A stretch of 64,000 bases of DNA from Ailurus styani (GCA_002007465.1 LNAC01000001.1:10193548-10257547); one strand, 5' to 3'. Positions 10,984 through 22,022 are shown, counted from the stretch's first letter. Translations and numbers: made by a program. The notes: a model not told the origin generated them from the letters alone.

Positions 10984-11203
10984 AGGGTAGCTAGGAAGTA
11001 AGTTCCTGGCATTTCCAGCTTCTCTCGATCATTGGCGCAGGCTCCAGAGTCGGGGAGACATGGGAGGGTGGCAGCTGGGGAGGGAACAAAGAGCACTGGT
11101 GATGGACCCTCTCATCTGTGAGCAGCTAAATACCAGCACCATACATTTATTACACCCCGCCCCCAGGAAACTCTAAAAAATTGTTGAAAATGCATATATT
11201 TTC

Positions 11204-11389
11204 GGGGCACCTGGGTGGCCCAGTTGGTTAAGCATCTGCCTTCGGCTCAGGTCATGATCCTAGAGTCCCAGCATCGAGCCCCACATCAGGCTTCCTGCTC
11301 AACGTGGCGTCTGCTTCTCCCTTTGCCCCTCACCCAGCTCGTGCTCTCTCTTTCTCAAATGAATAAAATCTTAAAAAAAAGAAAGAAAA
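11204..11389 (+). mobile_element. Can-SINE
   Basis: GGGGCACCTGGGTGGCCCAG, CTGCCTTCGGCTCAGGTCATG and CTCAAATGAATAAAATCTTAA. The 18-bp TSD gaaaatgcatatattttc (11186-11203) and gaaaatgcaaatatttcc (11390-11407) has two differences. Confidence 0.95.
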
Positions 11390-11407
11390 GAAAATGCAAA
11401 TATTTCC

Positions 11408-12109
11408 TTCTCCCTATCCCTCCAATAGAGACAGTATGTATTAAATCATTCAGCACAGCCCTGCATGTATGAAAAGTCTGTGTCAAATGGGGGCTATATA
11501 TGTGGACAAGAATTAACTTCACTTTCAAAGCAGCAACAAGATAACAGCATAAATAACTGCTGGTAGAATATAAATGCCTTTATCCCTTTATTGAATCAGA
11601 GGATTAAGATCTGGGATCTGCTATTAATTTAAATGCCTTAGCAAATTAGTAATCACAGTGGTGAGAAACCTTAGTGTCTTTTTCTCATTCCTTTGATTCT
11701 CAGGCAAGAAGCCTAGCTTAAGATGGAGATTTGTTGCTATCACATGTACCAGAAAATGTTTGAAAGGAAATAGAGAAATACAGAAAATATTTCAAAGACT
11801 TTATAGGGCTTACCCCGTAATTAATGATACCTAAGGTTGTCCAAGGGAAGACAAGCGCTACCTCATGCCCATTTTACAGATGAACAAACTGAATTGCAGA
11901 GGAGGAAAGTTCTTAGCTTCAGAGCTAGCAAGCTTGTCTGGCTGGCTCCAAATACTGTATTTTTCTTTTTGTCACATCACTCAACAAAATTCAACACTCT
12001 GAGGATTAATACAGATTTTCTTCGAATTCTTCAAGGGTGTAGAGAATGTTCTATTTTATGTAAATTATATTTTAAAATTAGATGCACTAACACCTGCCGT
12101 TCATGAATT
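11408..12109. other. unique AT-rich sequence
   Basis: Single-copy DNA with no recognised repeat. The AT-rich blocks around 11520-11660 could be regulatory, but nothing in the sequence proves it. Confidence 0.5.
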
Positions 12110-12134
12110 TATTTTTTGTTTTGTTTTTGCCTGC

Positions 12135-12318
12135 GAGATGTAGCTTGATATTTACAAACTATGCAAATTACAAAGGCACTTCAGTGCAAGGAAACTGCTT
12201 CTCGGTCTACATCATGGCGCCTGGACCATTCACGCAGGCTCAGGCCTTTGCAGCCACCTTGGAACGAATAAGCACTGCGGGTGTGTGTCTGATGAGCAGC
12301 CATGAGCCTCACACACCG
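12135..12318 (+). other. exon-like open stretch with a donor-like site, unproven
   Basis: The frame 12103-12378 stays open across a patch with more CpG than its surroundings (ctcgg, ggcgcc, cacgc, aacga, accgg). It ends at a good 5' splice-donor match, CCG|GTAAGG (12316-12323). The candidate acceptor, TTTTTGCCTGCGAG (ending 12137), has a pyrimidine tract but a poor CGAG end. The translation matches no domain I know. Conserved non-coding DNA or chance is at least as likely as an exon. Confidence 0.15.
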
Positions 12319-12394
12319 GTAAGGAGACGGACTCCAAAGAGGCTAACTCATCTGAGAGGTGCAATTCTCACCTGGTAAACCAGGCGTAAACGTG

Positions 12395-12800
12395 CTATGT
12401 AATAACCAACCCTCTCATAACCAGGCACAATTTGATAGCTCTTCTATCAGCCAAAGAGATCCAAGACTCAAAACATCGATCTATCACCCTTTCATTTGTT
12501 ATTTCTGATGCAAGATGCATACAGTTGTTAATGAAATGTGTGATGTTTCTATGGAAAACTGTCTGGCTGTGAAGGCGAAAGCTTTTTTGAATGGGTGCCA
12601 ATCTATTGCCCTTAAGTGAAATTTTCACCTCCCAGAATAATAGGGTTGTTCTGAGAAAGGCCCTCCCGTAGCACCTGTTTGGATTGCTTGGCTTCGAAGA
12701 TGAGAATCTGAGATAGTTCAAGGTGAAGGAATCGACATGCTAGCCCACAAAGCTAGCAGTTAAATTGTCCTGACTGTGGCCATAACACAATTATTGGTTA
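12395..12800. other. candidate conserved non-coding element
   Basis: Repeat-free, compositionally balanced DNA with several AT-rich motif clusters (cagttgttaatgaaatg; ACAATTATTGG near 12787). A 7-bp perfect hairpin, tgctagc-ccacaaa-gctagca, lies at 12738-12758. A 108-codon minus-strand frame covers part of it without a known domain. The call rests on appearance only. Confidence 0.25.
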
Positions 12801-13859
12801 CTATTAACACCTTGGAACTTGATTGTAGAAAATTTTGATATACCGAGAGAAGAAAGATAATCTCATCTCTAATTCCTCCAGGCGTAAGTAATTATTTTCC
12901 AATGTTTTTCTTGCGACTTTTTTTTCCTCCTATTTTTACTGGTGGGTTTTCTAAGACTCCCAATTCCCAGAAAAGATTCTTACTTAGATATTAAATGCAT
13001 TAAATATGAGGATATCTAGAGTAGCTACTAAAAAGCACTATAAAGGGAATGATTTTAACAGTGTTGGATGTCTAAGCTTCTCTCCACCTGGTATAGGCAG
13101 GCTCTGGAAATTGCTGCCTCTAAATCAATTAAACATAGTTGTGTATTAGCATGTCGGCAGAACTTACTTTCAAGGCAGAGCTCTGTCAGGTCACTTATTT
13201 TACTTATGTTTCCACACTGGTCCCCTGTTCCCACCCTCGAAATGACTGGGTCTTTGTTTGGTCAGCACATAGACCCTGCTCGAGGGCGCTGGGTCACGAG
13301 GCAATGCTCAGAATCTGCATTGCCTTTCTGAGCACATCCACACCCATTGTGTCATTTTAGTCCCCTTACAGACCCGAGGGAGGCTCTGTGGTGAACTTTT
13401 TCCAGATTGGGGACCTGAGACTCTGGGAGCAAGAGTTCAATGATCATAAATATCTGGAAGCCAAGCCTTCTGACACGGGGCTTGAGCTTCGGGATAAGGA
13501 GGCTGGCTCTAAATTAGACCTGAGGTTTGCCTTACTGAACCCCTCCCAGCAGCAGGTAGGCTAAGGGACTGTGAAAGTTTCCTGAATTAAGTGGGAGGTT
13601 AGACTGGATCATCTGTAATGTGCCTTCATCCTCTGAAAGCCCATAATTCTGTGTTCTCACCCCTTCTGATCAGTTCCAGTGCCGGGATGGTAGCTAGGGA
13701 AAGAGAAGTCAACAAATAAGATACTTGGCGTATAAAACTGGGACCCGTGTGGCCCCGTTTAGAAGACTGAAAACTGCAATCCTTGTGGGGGATTTAATTT
13801 TAGTGAGGGGCCTCTTAGCCCACGCTGGTGGGCTCCCAGGGTGAGGTCCACAACAACAC
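12801..13859. other. unique sequence, no gene supported
   Basis: Single-copy DNA. The patch 13796-13850 (TTAGTGAGGGGCCTCTTAG, GGTGGGCTCCCAGGGTGAGG) resembles the start of the LTR-like repeat at 15391. Confidence 0.5.
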
Positions 13860-14498
13860 TTTATAACTTCTCTTGCTTTCTTCCCTTCTCTGCCACCCCA
13901 ACACTGAGGGCTTTCTCACTCTCCTAAGCCATGGCACCCTCTCGTTCATCCATACAGGTCTGTCCCTGTAATTGTCCCCCGATCATGACCCATTTGACCA
14001 GTTACATCTTCCCCTTCCCATGAAACTACCTGTCTCGTTTCTCTTTGCATGAGTCTTGCCCTCTCTGTTCTCAGAAATCAGGCAGGGGGGGCGAGGACAG
14101 AAAAAGCCGACTTGGCAGATTCTGACATTGTTATTAATATGCAAGAAAGGATGGAGTCTGAAAATGTGCACGTTTCACAACTGTGTGTCCTCACACAGAA
14201 GGAAGCGTTGCCTCCGTATTCTGTGACATCCACGAACTGTCCCCATCCATGAGTGTCCGTGGGGCCCAAGAGCAGCCAGTTCCCTCTAGGGGCCAAGGGC
14301 ACCAGCCCAAGGGCATGAGACTGCTTCCATTCCACCCTTATGTCTCCTCCCCACCTTGCTTTCCACTCCCAAAGCACTGCCATGGCAGCCCATTCAGTGC
14401 CCTCAAGTCACACTGTTGGTGGCGGTCCTTATTTGATTTTGTTGATTGAGCCCTGACTCTCTAATGGCAGCCGGGCTGTTTTAGTTGAGTGTACGCCC
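13860..14498. other. unique sequence, no gene supported
   Basis: Single-copy DNA. Overlapping frames on both strands (14078-14383 minus, 14183-14449 plus) have no recognisable domain. Confidence 0.5.
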
Positions 14499-14890
14499 TG
14501 TCGTGGACTGAATTGTATCCTCTCAAATGATCTGTTCATGTCTTATCCTCTGGTGCCTGTGAATACATTTTGGAAATAAGGTCTTTAGAGATATGACCAA
14601 GTTAAAATGCAGTCACACTAGATTAGGAATCCAGTGACTAGTGTCCTTATCACGAGAGGGAGCTTTAGAGAGAAGGACACACACCAGGAAGAAGGCCAGC
14701 TGATGACAGAGACAAAGATTGGGGTGGTGAAGACCCTCAAAGCTGGGAAGAGTAAAGGAAGGATCCTCCCCCATGAACCTTGGGGGAATATGGCCCCATT
14801 GATGTCTTGACCTCTGATGTCTGACCTCCTCAATAGTGAGGGAATAAAGTTCTGTTGGCCACATGTCAGTTTTACTGAACAAAGACTGAT
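14499..14890 (+). mobile_element. MLT1-type MaLR LTR, solitary
   Basis: TGTCGTGGACTGAATTGTATCC, TGGAAATAAGGTCTTTAGAG, TAGTGTCCTTATCACGAGAGG, CTTGACCTCTGATGTCTGACC and GGGAATAAAGTTCTGTTGG follow the MLT1 order: 5' end, GTGTCCTTATAAGA-like block, polyadenylation region. No internal sequence is attached. Confidence 0.8.
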
Positions 14891-15390
14891 GAAAAGATAT
14901 GCTTGAGAGAAAATAGGAAAGTCATGGGATGAGCAGAGGGGTCTGGTCAGGACTCTTGGGTAGAACGGAAAACGTGAGAGGCTACGAAGTGGCTCCTTCT
15001 TGAGCAGGTCATGCTATCTGTTCACTGCAGGAGGGTCAGAGAGAGAAGCGTAGAATGAGGTTTCAAGGCGAACAGAACACCGACTGGAAATCAACTGCAC
15101 ACCTACTAGTACCATGTCCTAAACTCTCTCTTTCAACTCTTGAGTTGATAGAAATAAGTTCACCCCATTTTATCTCACAACAGTAGGGAGAGAATTCATG
15201 CACAGAATCCATCCTCACAGCTACCACGTTTGTTCGACCTGGTTTCTGGCAACAACGTGTGTTTTGGTTTCTGTGATAACAAGAATATATTTGGTCCTGG
15301 TCTCTTCTTTCTGGCACAGAGTTTCCTTGGAATTCCCTGAGTGTTAGGGGTGGGAGGGGCATCTTTTGTTATTCACAACAACAGCACCTG
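14891..15390. other. unique sequence, no feature seen
   Basis: Single-copy DNA between two LTR-like repeats. The short minus-strand frame at 15063-15362 has no domain. Confidence 0.45.
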
Positions 15391-16078
15391 AGTTTATGTT
15401 AGTGAGGGGACTCTTGGTGGGCTCCTAGAAAGTTTCAGGGTGGGGGCTTCTTGCCAGAGGAACCAAGCATGTGACTAGAGGGTGGGACCTTGGAGCCCCG
15501 TATCCCCTAATTATGGAGCGGGGAGAGGGGCTGGAGATTGAGTTAATCGCCATGGCCAGTGATGTAATGAATCACACCCACATGATAGAACCTCCAGGAA
15601 ACCTTCTAAATAATGGGATTTGGAGAGCTTCTGGGTTGGTGAACACATGGAAATTCTGGAAGGGTGGCTCACCCGAGGGGGCATGGAAGCTCCAAGCCCT
15701 TCCAGGCTTTATGCCATGCATCTCTTCCGTTTGGCCGTTCCTATGTGGTTTCCTTTATAATAAACCAGTAGTAGTAAGCAAACTGTTTTCCTGAGTTCTA
15801 TGAGCCATTCTAGCGAACTATTGAGCCTAGCAGAGGGGCCTGTAAGAACCCTTGACTTATAACCAGTCAGTCAGAAGTACAGAAGGCCTGGAACTTGCAA
15901 CTAGTGTGTAAGGTGGGGCGGTCTTGTGGGACGGAACCCTTAACCTGTGGGTTGTTAGAGCTACAATTGAATTAGACTGCAGGACACCCTGCTGGTGTCT
16001 GGAGAGTTGGAGAATTGATTGGTTTGGGGGGAAAAAACCTACACATTTGGTGTCAGAAGGGTTGTAAGTAAAAATAAT
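15391..16078 (+). mobile_element. ancient LTR-like interspersed repeat, family unresolved
   Basis: It contains AACCAAGCATGTGACTAGAG, GGTTGGTGAACACATGGAAAT, TATGCCATGCATCTCTTCCG, TTTCCTTTATAATAAACCAG, CCTGAGTTCTATGAGCCATTC, GTCTTGTGGGACGGAACCC and ACACATTTGGTGTCAGAAGG. I know this ordered block from mammalian genomes as an old interspersed repeat. The AATAAA and the length suggest an LTR of an ERVL- or ERV1-type element. No coding sequence remains. Confidence 0.6.
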
Positions 16079-16092
16079 TCAGGGTTTCTGTT

Positions 16093-16298
16093 CTTTTTTT
16101 CTTTTTAAGATTTATTTATTTGAGAAGAGAGAGAGCAGGGGGAGGGGCAAAGGGAAAGGGAGAGACAGAAATCTCAAGCAGACTCCCCACTGAGTGTGGA
16201 GCCTAATGCAGGGCCCGACCTCAGGACCCCGAGATCATGACCTAAGCTGAAATCAAGACTCGGACACTTAACTGAATGAGCCACCCAGGTGCCCTGAC
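16093..16298 (-). mobile_element. Can-SINE, minus orientation
   Basis: TTTTTAAGATTTATTTATTTG, CAAGCAGACTCCCCACTGAG and AGCCACCCAGGTGCCC. The TSD core agggtttctg is shared by 16081-16090 and 16304-16313. It lies just past the LTR-like repeat. Confidence 0.93.
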
Positions 16299-16315
16299 GG
16301 TTTAGGGTTTCTGAC

Positions 16316-17824
16316 AACAAAGTGTTATTACCATGATTATTACGTATGACGATTAATAAATGCATTTGTACAGTTCTTGTAATTTACAAAGTCGATCTGG
16401 ACAGTTTCGTTGGATGCTTACAGCAGTACAGTTGTCTATTTCTGCTCTCATTTCCATTGTAGAGGCTCAGGATTGTAAAGCTAATAAGGACCTGGTCCAG
16501 GGCTTGTGACTCCAAAGCTGTCATTCTCCTGCTGTGCCTCTTGAAATACTACCCCTAATGGCTAACCCTCTCCTTCCACTGAACGGTGTTAGCTCAGTTC
16601 CACCAAAAGCAGCTGCAAGATGGGATGAGCAGGGTGAGGGGAAGATTAGGGACACACCCGTGAGGAGGGGGAGCTGGGGGCGCCAGCAGGTCCCCAGGTA
16701 GCTCTGGCACTTGCGAACGAGAGGGGAAAAGGAAGATGGGTGGCAGTCTTTAGTCGAAAACTGCTGTTCCCAGAGGGTTGCAGCGAGACCAGCGAAAGTT
16801 CTCTAGCTCTGCACCTGTTACAGGAGCTCGGCGCCTTGCGGGAACAGACCTGCCTCACTGTCCCCGACAGGCTCATTGGCATGTAAAGTGAGGCCCCCAC
16901 AAACTTAAAGCCACCTTCAGGGCCAGCCACTGGGCCATCAGGCGACCTTGGTGCCCATAGGAAGAGATCTGAGAGACCTTCCCTGGGCCGCCGTGTTCTA
17001 CTCTATGTAGAGAATAAAAAGTGTCACTTTTTATTAGTGGTAAAAGTGGTATCCATCCAGGAGGGGCCTTTGAGAAGAGGAACAGCAGGAAGGAAAGAGG
17101 ATCTTTTCTGCAGTTCTCAGCGACGAATACAGCAGGAGAGAAGGCCTCACAGCTCCCCAAGCCATGCAAGCCTGCGAAGGACCTCACGCAGAAGGACGGA
17201 AGCCTCACCCCCGCACCTGCCGGAGACCCAGGCGGAGCTCATTTCTGTGACGAGACTCAAGCCGCAGCTTGGGAGAAACTCAGCTGTTCTGATTTTCCTT
17301 GATGAAAATTTGGAAAGAAGAGCCCCCCTGAGCTGCTTCCCTTTTTCTTCCTGGGAATAGCTTTGAACAGGGGGAAGGAAGAGGTTGTGCACTAACTGAA
17401 GGTATCCACAGAAACAAACGACACTGATGGGGATGAAATGAGTCTAGGGATTCTAAAAAGCTTGGCCAAACTTCTGGAAAGAGTAGTCGACGTCCCCTGC
17501 AGCTGCTCCCCCCACCCCGCCCCCCGCCCCCCTTCTCCAGTCCTTCTACCTTGTCTCTGATTTGGGTTCCCCGCTGACTCACTCTCTGGAAGGTGGCAGA
17601 CAGCACCCTGAGCTCTGGTGGAACAGCCTTTCCTGGGGCAGCCGGTGTCCCCGCCTCCCTCCCGCCCACGGCCGCCTGGTTCTGGGCGCTTCCCAGCCTG
17701 CCTTCTGCTCTGGAGAGCGCCCTTCTGTCTCCTTCCACCTCCTCTTCCTCTTCTCCCTGAGTTTAGGGATTCTCAAGGCGGAGCACTGAGCCTTGGTAAA
17801 TGTGAGCCATGACAATTGTGCTTT
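16316..17824. other. unique, GC-richer sequence, no gene supported
   Basis: Single-copy DNA, probably with a weak old MIR/L2 remnant at 16435-16535 (ATTGTAGAGGCTCAGGATTG). The 152-codon minus frame at 17280-17738 is arginine/glycine-rich and overlaps frames on the other strand, as GC-rich chance frames do. No CpG island, splice structure or domain is evident. Confidence 0.5.
17505..17532 (-). repeat. C-rich tract with G-quadruplex potential on the minus strand
   Basis: Four or more C runs (CCCCCC, CCCC, CCCCCC, CCCCCC) separated by one or two bases. The minus strand therefore has closely spaced G runs. Confidence 0.7.
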
Positions 17825-17838
17825 AAAGTCCAAGAGGT

Positions 17839-18052
17839 GGGCACCTGGGTGGCTCAGTGGGTTAAAGCCTCTGCCTTCGGCTCAGGTCATGATCTCAGCG
17901 TCCTGGGATCGAGGCCCGCATTGGGCTCTCTGCTCAGCAGGGAGCCTGCTTCCTCCTCCTCTCTCTCTCTCTCTCTCTGCCTGCCTCTCTGCCTACTTGT
18001 AATCTCTCTCTGTGTCAAATAAATAAATAAAATCTTAAAAAAAAAATAAAAT
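17839..18052 (+). mobile_element. Can-SINE, young mustelid-type copy
   Basis: GGGCACCTGGGTGGCTCAG, GGGTTAAAGCCTCTGCCTTC, CTGGGATCGAGGCCCGCATT, CTGCCTCTCTGCCTACTTG and AATAAATAAATAAAATCTT. A perfect 14-bp TSD, aaagtccaagaggt, flanks it (17825-17838 and 18053-18066). Low divergence and the intact TSD point to recent insertion. Confidence 0.97.
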
Positions 18053-18066
18053 AAAGTCCAAGAGGT

Positions 18067-19139
18067 TTGGGATTTTCTTCAAACTTCGATCCTAGTGTGT
18101 GGGACAGGGGGCCCACTGGGCTGCATCTGGCCAGGACTGTGAGGAGGGACAGTCCCCTCAGAGCATGATGTCCCCATTTTGCCTCCAGTCCCACCAGCTG
18201 CTTTCCTCACCTGTGTGGCTGCCTGGTCCCTGGAGGCATTTCGTTTCTAACCGTGGCCTTGGGGGTAACTTTTGGTTTCTCCTCCCTCACGCCCTGTGTC
18301 CCTTCAACTGGATTCAGTCCCCACCTGACCTTACCCACTGCCGGGTTCTCACTGGCACTCGCCTTTAATCCAGGGCTCACTTCTTGACTAGACTCTTCCT
18401 ATGGCTCTGCTCACTCTCTCCTTGTGAAAATCCTTCGGGGCGCCTCCCTGTCTGGCAGCTGTGTCACAACCTCCCTGACTGGCCTTCAAAGCTGTCCCAC
18501 CAGCACCTCGAGGCCTCTCTCTGCTTTTCTTTTTGTTTACACCCCTCCCCTCTGCAGTCACCATGCCAAGCAGCGGATGAGGAGTGGAGGGTCAGGAAGA
18601 GCCCTAGGGTTTTGAACTTGAAGCAGAATGGCGGAGGAGGAACCACGTGAAGGGGGCTGGTGAGAGCTTCCCTGCAGACAGGACACTTGGCTCATCACAC
18701 CGGTGTCTAACTGGGGAGACCATTTTCACTTGATTCCTTCTCTGGAGATTTCCCCATGTTGCATGTTTCTGCAATCGCTTCCTCCACAGAATGACCTAGA
18801 AGCCTCCTTTCCGGTGCGCCTGAGGCACGGGCAGCCGCCGGCCCTCAGGGAACAATGCGGAAGGGAGACCTGTGTTTCCAGCAGGGACGGGACCCCTAAG
18901 AAGGCCGTCCTCAAGCACCATCTCCAGCTTCTCTCCCTGAAGGTGAAGCTCAAAGGCCCCTTTCTTCCCTGGGTCACGTGCGTAAATGCTTTTCAGACGC
19001 TTAGCAACAGGGCGCGGGGCTTTCCTGAGGGCAGCTGGGGAAGAGATGTTAAACATCCAGTTGCCCTGTTTGTGTTTATTTTTCAATAAATAACTCACCC
19101 TGTTAGTGAAAAAGGAAAGGAGAGAACTGGGTTAGGATC
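18067..19139. other. unique, GC-richer sequence, no gene supported
   Basis: Single-copy DNA with overlapping short frames (18384-18650 plus, 18703-19089 plus, 18796-19098 minus). None has a recognised domain. A moderately CpG-containing patch lies near 18810-18860. Confidence 0.5.
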
Positions 19140-19325
19140 TGTGATCTTTCCTCTGCGTGCCTCAGTTTCCCCACCAACGTGATGGGGAGAGTGTTGTGCC
19201 CGCCTCACAGGACTGTGGGGAGTGGATATTTGTAGCACGTTAGGAACGGTGCCTGGTGCACTGCGGGCACTGTCAAGGTCAACAACTTACAGCTCTTACT
19301 AGTACAACCATTGCTATTGTCACTG
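19140..19325 (+). mobile_element. MIR, 3' half
   Basis: CGTGCCTCAGTTTCCCCACC, GTGATGGGGAGAGTGTTGTG, GCCTCACAGGACTGTGGGGAG and GGTGCCTGGTGCACTGCGGG match the second half of MIR. Confidence 0.82.
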
Positions 19326-19357
19326 TGATTTTCTTGCTGTTCTTAAAAGGGGAAACG

Positions 19358-19430
19358 AGTCCTCCCCCTCCTCCTCTTCCTCTTCCTCCTCATCCTCCCC
19401 TTTTTCCTCCTCCTCGTCTCTCCTCTACAG
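19358..19430 (+). repeat. (CCT)n polypyrimidine tract
   Basis: About 70 bp almost entirely C and T, built of CTC/CTT units. Confidence 0.9.
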
Positions 19431-20479
19431 CTAAAGCATCTTGGATTCTCAGGGTTCCCCGACCCCCACCCAGAGCTTCTGACCCCGGACTGCTCTGTCT
19501 CACACGCCACGCCAGGCCTCCAGCCCTTTGCTAGAGTCTTCTCCCTGCGGACGAGGCAAGAATGTTCCTCAGCCAGCAGAAAGCTGCTCCAGGCAGGAAG
19601 GAACAAGACCTCCACATCGAGATAACAGAAACACCATCAGTGACCATCTGGCGCCCCAGGGATGAAAGGCACAGCGTGAGTGCCCTGCCAGAGAGGGCGC
19701 TAGGGATAAAAGCATCACACAGATCAGCAGTAGACAGAGGACCACACTTCACAGTGGGCCCCCCCACCCCAAGGGGACCAGAGGAGTCCTTGAAGGAGAC
19801 AGAGAAGTAGTGCCATGCCTCTCCAGCCCTCTGGGTATGAGTCTCCTGCCCCAGATTGCAAAGGTCCAGTGGCCACGGGAGGGTGTCCCCTGCCTCGCCC
19901 CAGGCCTGGGCCTTCTAGAGAGCACACCTGAGCATCCTTCTGTGTCCTGAACACATCTCTAGGCAAGAGGGGAGGCTGGGGCTGGCCGCCCGTCTCCGCT
20001 GGGTCCCCCCAGTTCTGCACCTGTGTTCTGATTCTCACCAGTACCTTCCTCTTGGATGGTGTGGGCCTTCCTCACCTTTCCTCTTTTGAAGCTTTGCTAG
20101 CTCGGTGTTAGAATTTCAGCCCCAGCTGTGAGGATACTGAGCATTAGGCGCACTCGCACAAAGATGAAAACAGAGCCTGCAAGGAATAACAAGGGAGGGA
20201 AAGATTCTGCGGTAACCAAGGAAGTAAATTCAAATGAGGGCCTGTGGTTCAAGATCAAAGAACCCAGGCTCCTGCCAGAGCCAAGATTCTTCCCAAACTT
20301 CCAGCCAAGATTCTTCCCAACAGAGGAAGCACAGCTCTGAGAGCCAAGGTAAGGCACACGGAGTATTTCTCAGGTTGGAAATGCAGGACTTCCGAGTATT
20401 GCATATGTTTTGTGATTTTGTGGGGGAGGGTCAGTGTGTGTATAAATGTATTCGACTCCAAACTCACTGAGAGGATTGA
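19431..20479. other. unique sequence, no gene supported
   Basis: Single-copy DNA with short frames on both strands and no domain. It includes the 16-bp direct duplication listed separately. Confidence 0.5.
20281..20320 (+). repeat. short tandem duplication, 24-bp period
   Basis: ccaagattcttcccaa occurs at 20281-20296 and again at 20305-20320. Confidence 0.9.
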
Positions 20480-20700
20480 AAGAGCTCAGCAGGGAGTTGA
20501 GCAGACTCAGACCCAGATTTGAGCTCCCATTCCCATTCCAGTCTTCACCACTTCCTTCCTGGTTGTGCCAACTTTGGACATTCACTTTCTAAATGAGTGT
20601 TTCTTTAGTTGCAAAATGGGAATAATCCTCGCCTCATAGGGTTTGAGGATGGTTTAATATGATGTGATGACATTTAACACAGTATTGCAAACACAGAAGG
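20480..20700 (+). mobile_element. MIR
   Basis: CTCAGACCCAGATTTGAGCTCC, TTTCTTTAGTTGCAAAATGGG, AATAATCCTCGCCTCATAGGG and ACATTTAACACAGTATTGC follow MIR order. The copy is diverged. Confidence 0.78.
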
Positions 20701-20914
20701 CTTCAACAGCCAGGACCATCATGTCCAGCTGCACAGGTTGTACACTGTGCCAGGCTGAGATGCCATTGACATCATCTCTGCATAACCAACCTCCAGATGT
20801 CAGTTCCCTTCGTCTCCTTTCCTCTAAATGACAGTAGATAAAAAAAATAAAGAGAACAGCCAGAGCACCTTTGTAACTATATAACGAGCTCCCTTCCTTT
20901 ACTTGACAATAGGA

Positions 20915-21000
20915 AGTCGATTCATTCATCCACTCAACATTCAGTGAACACTTACTATGTGCTAGGCATACTAGACCCACAAGAGGTATTTCTGCCTCAT
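20915..21000 (+). mobile_element. L2/MIR fragment
   Basis: CATTCATCCACTCAACATTC and GTGAACACTTACTATGTGCTAGGC match the common 'attcaacaaatatttattgagcacctactatgtgccaggc' block. Short. Confidence 0.55.
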
Positions 21001-21600
21001 TTCTGTAAAGCACACTTCTTTACACCAATTTCGCCTGTGTCCTCACCCCACAATGCAGGCAAAAAGCTGTCTCTATCCAAGAGCATGTTACTGGCTTCAA
21101 GGGTCGCTTCTCAAACTCTTGGTCTGGGCCTCTTCTCCAGACCTCACACCAACGCCCCCCACTGTGTGCCTGGTCTGTCAGTCATCAGGGAATAGTCCTC
21201 TGGTGAGGGTTACTAGGTATTCAGCGCAGAAGGACCTCAGCATCAGGACTGCCTGCAGCATTCCACTCTCTGTCTCTCCATCCATCTCTTCTGATGTACC
21301 CTGCACAGTACTCAGGTCCCCCTGAAATCCCTAGGGAGGTGCCTGCCATCAGAACCTTCCTTTTGGACATCTGTCAAATGTGTGAAAGTTGAAAATAAGT
21401 AACATGTTTTGGAAGAGGTCTTCTATTCTCTGAGAGATAAACTATGAAATTTCTACCTAGACAAGTCTTTTAGAGCATTTTTACACACTCCGCAAAATCA
21501 AATATACATTGCTTTCCATTGTTGTCTCAAGGGTGGTGCCCTTATAAGACCAATAATTATTACCATTGATGGATATTTAGTTTTTCACTTCCCACTTTTT
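21001..21600. other. unique sequence, no feature seen
   Basis: Single-copy DNA with no recognised repeat. Short plus frames near 21053-21325 have no domain. Confidence 0.5.
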
Positions 21601-21615
21601 TAGGTAATAATTTTT

Positions 21616-22016
21616 TTTTGAGATTTTGTTTATTTATTTGAGAGAGAGACAGACAGACGCAGAGATAGCGAGCAGGGAGGAGAAAGAGAAGCAGGCTCTG
21701 CACTGAGCAGGAAGCCCGACGTGGGGCTCGATCCCAGGATGCTGGCATCATGACCTGAGCTGAAGGCAGATGTTTTTGCTTTTGTCTTTTAAAGATTTTA
21801 TTTATTTTTTTGACAGAGAGAGATTACAAGTAGGCAGAGAGGCAGGCAGAGAGAGAGGAGGAAGCAGGCTCCCTGCTGAGCAGAGAGCCCGATGCGGGCC
21901 TCCATCCCAGGACCCTGAGATCATGACCTGAGCCGAAGGCAGAGGCTTTAACCCGCTGAGCCACCCAGGCGCCCTGAAGGCAGATGCTTAACCAGCTGAG
22001 CCACCCAGGCGCCCCT
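21616..22016 (-). mobile_element. Can-SINE, minus orientation, split by another SINE
   Basis: The outer SINE reads TTTGTTTATTTATTTGAGAG to CTGAGCTGAAGGCAGATG (about 21616-21772), then resumes CTTAACCAGCTGAGCCACCCAGG and GCGCCCC (21987-22016). Its TSD is taggtaataattttt (21601-21615) and taggtaacaattttt (22017-22031), one difference. Confidence 0.95.
21773..21974 (-). mobile_element. Can-SINE, young, inside another SINE
   Basis: AAAGATTTTATTTATTTTTTTG, AGATTACAAGTAGGCAGAG, CTGAGCAGAGAGCCCGATGC, GGCTTTAACCCGCTGAGCC and CAGGCGCCC are the complement of the young mustelid-type SINE. Its TSD, tgaaggcagatg (21761-21772 and 21975-21986), is a piece of the older SINE. Confidence 0.96.
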
Positions 22017-22022
22017 AGGTAA

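Noticed and set aside
17280..17738. 152-codon minus-strand frame
   Set aside because: GC-rich chance frame overlapping several plus frames. No recognisable domain or CpG-island promoter.
16640..19100. Possible CpG island / gene start in the GC-richer region
   Set aside because: GC is raised but CpGs are not clearly dense, and no TATA/Inr, first exon or donor arrangement is visible.
19358..19430. Possible splice-acceptor polypyrimidine tract
   Set aside because: It is a (CCT)n simple repeat with no adjacent exon-like sequence.
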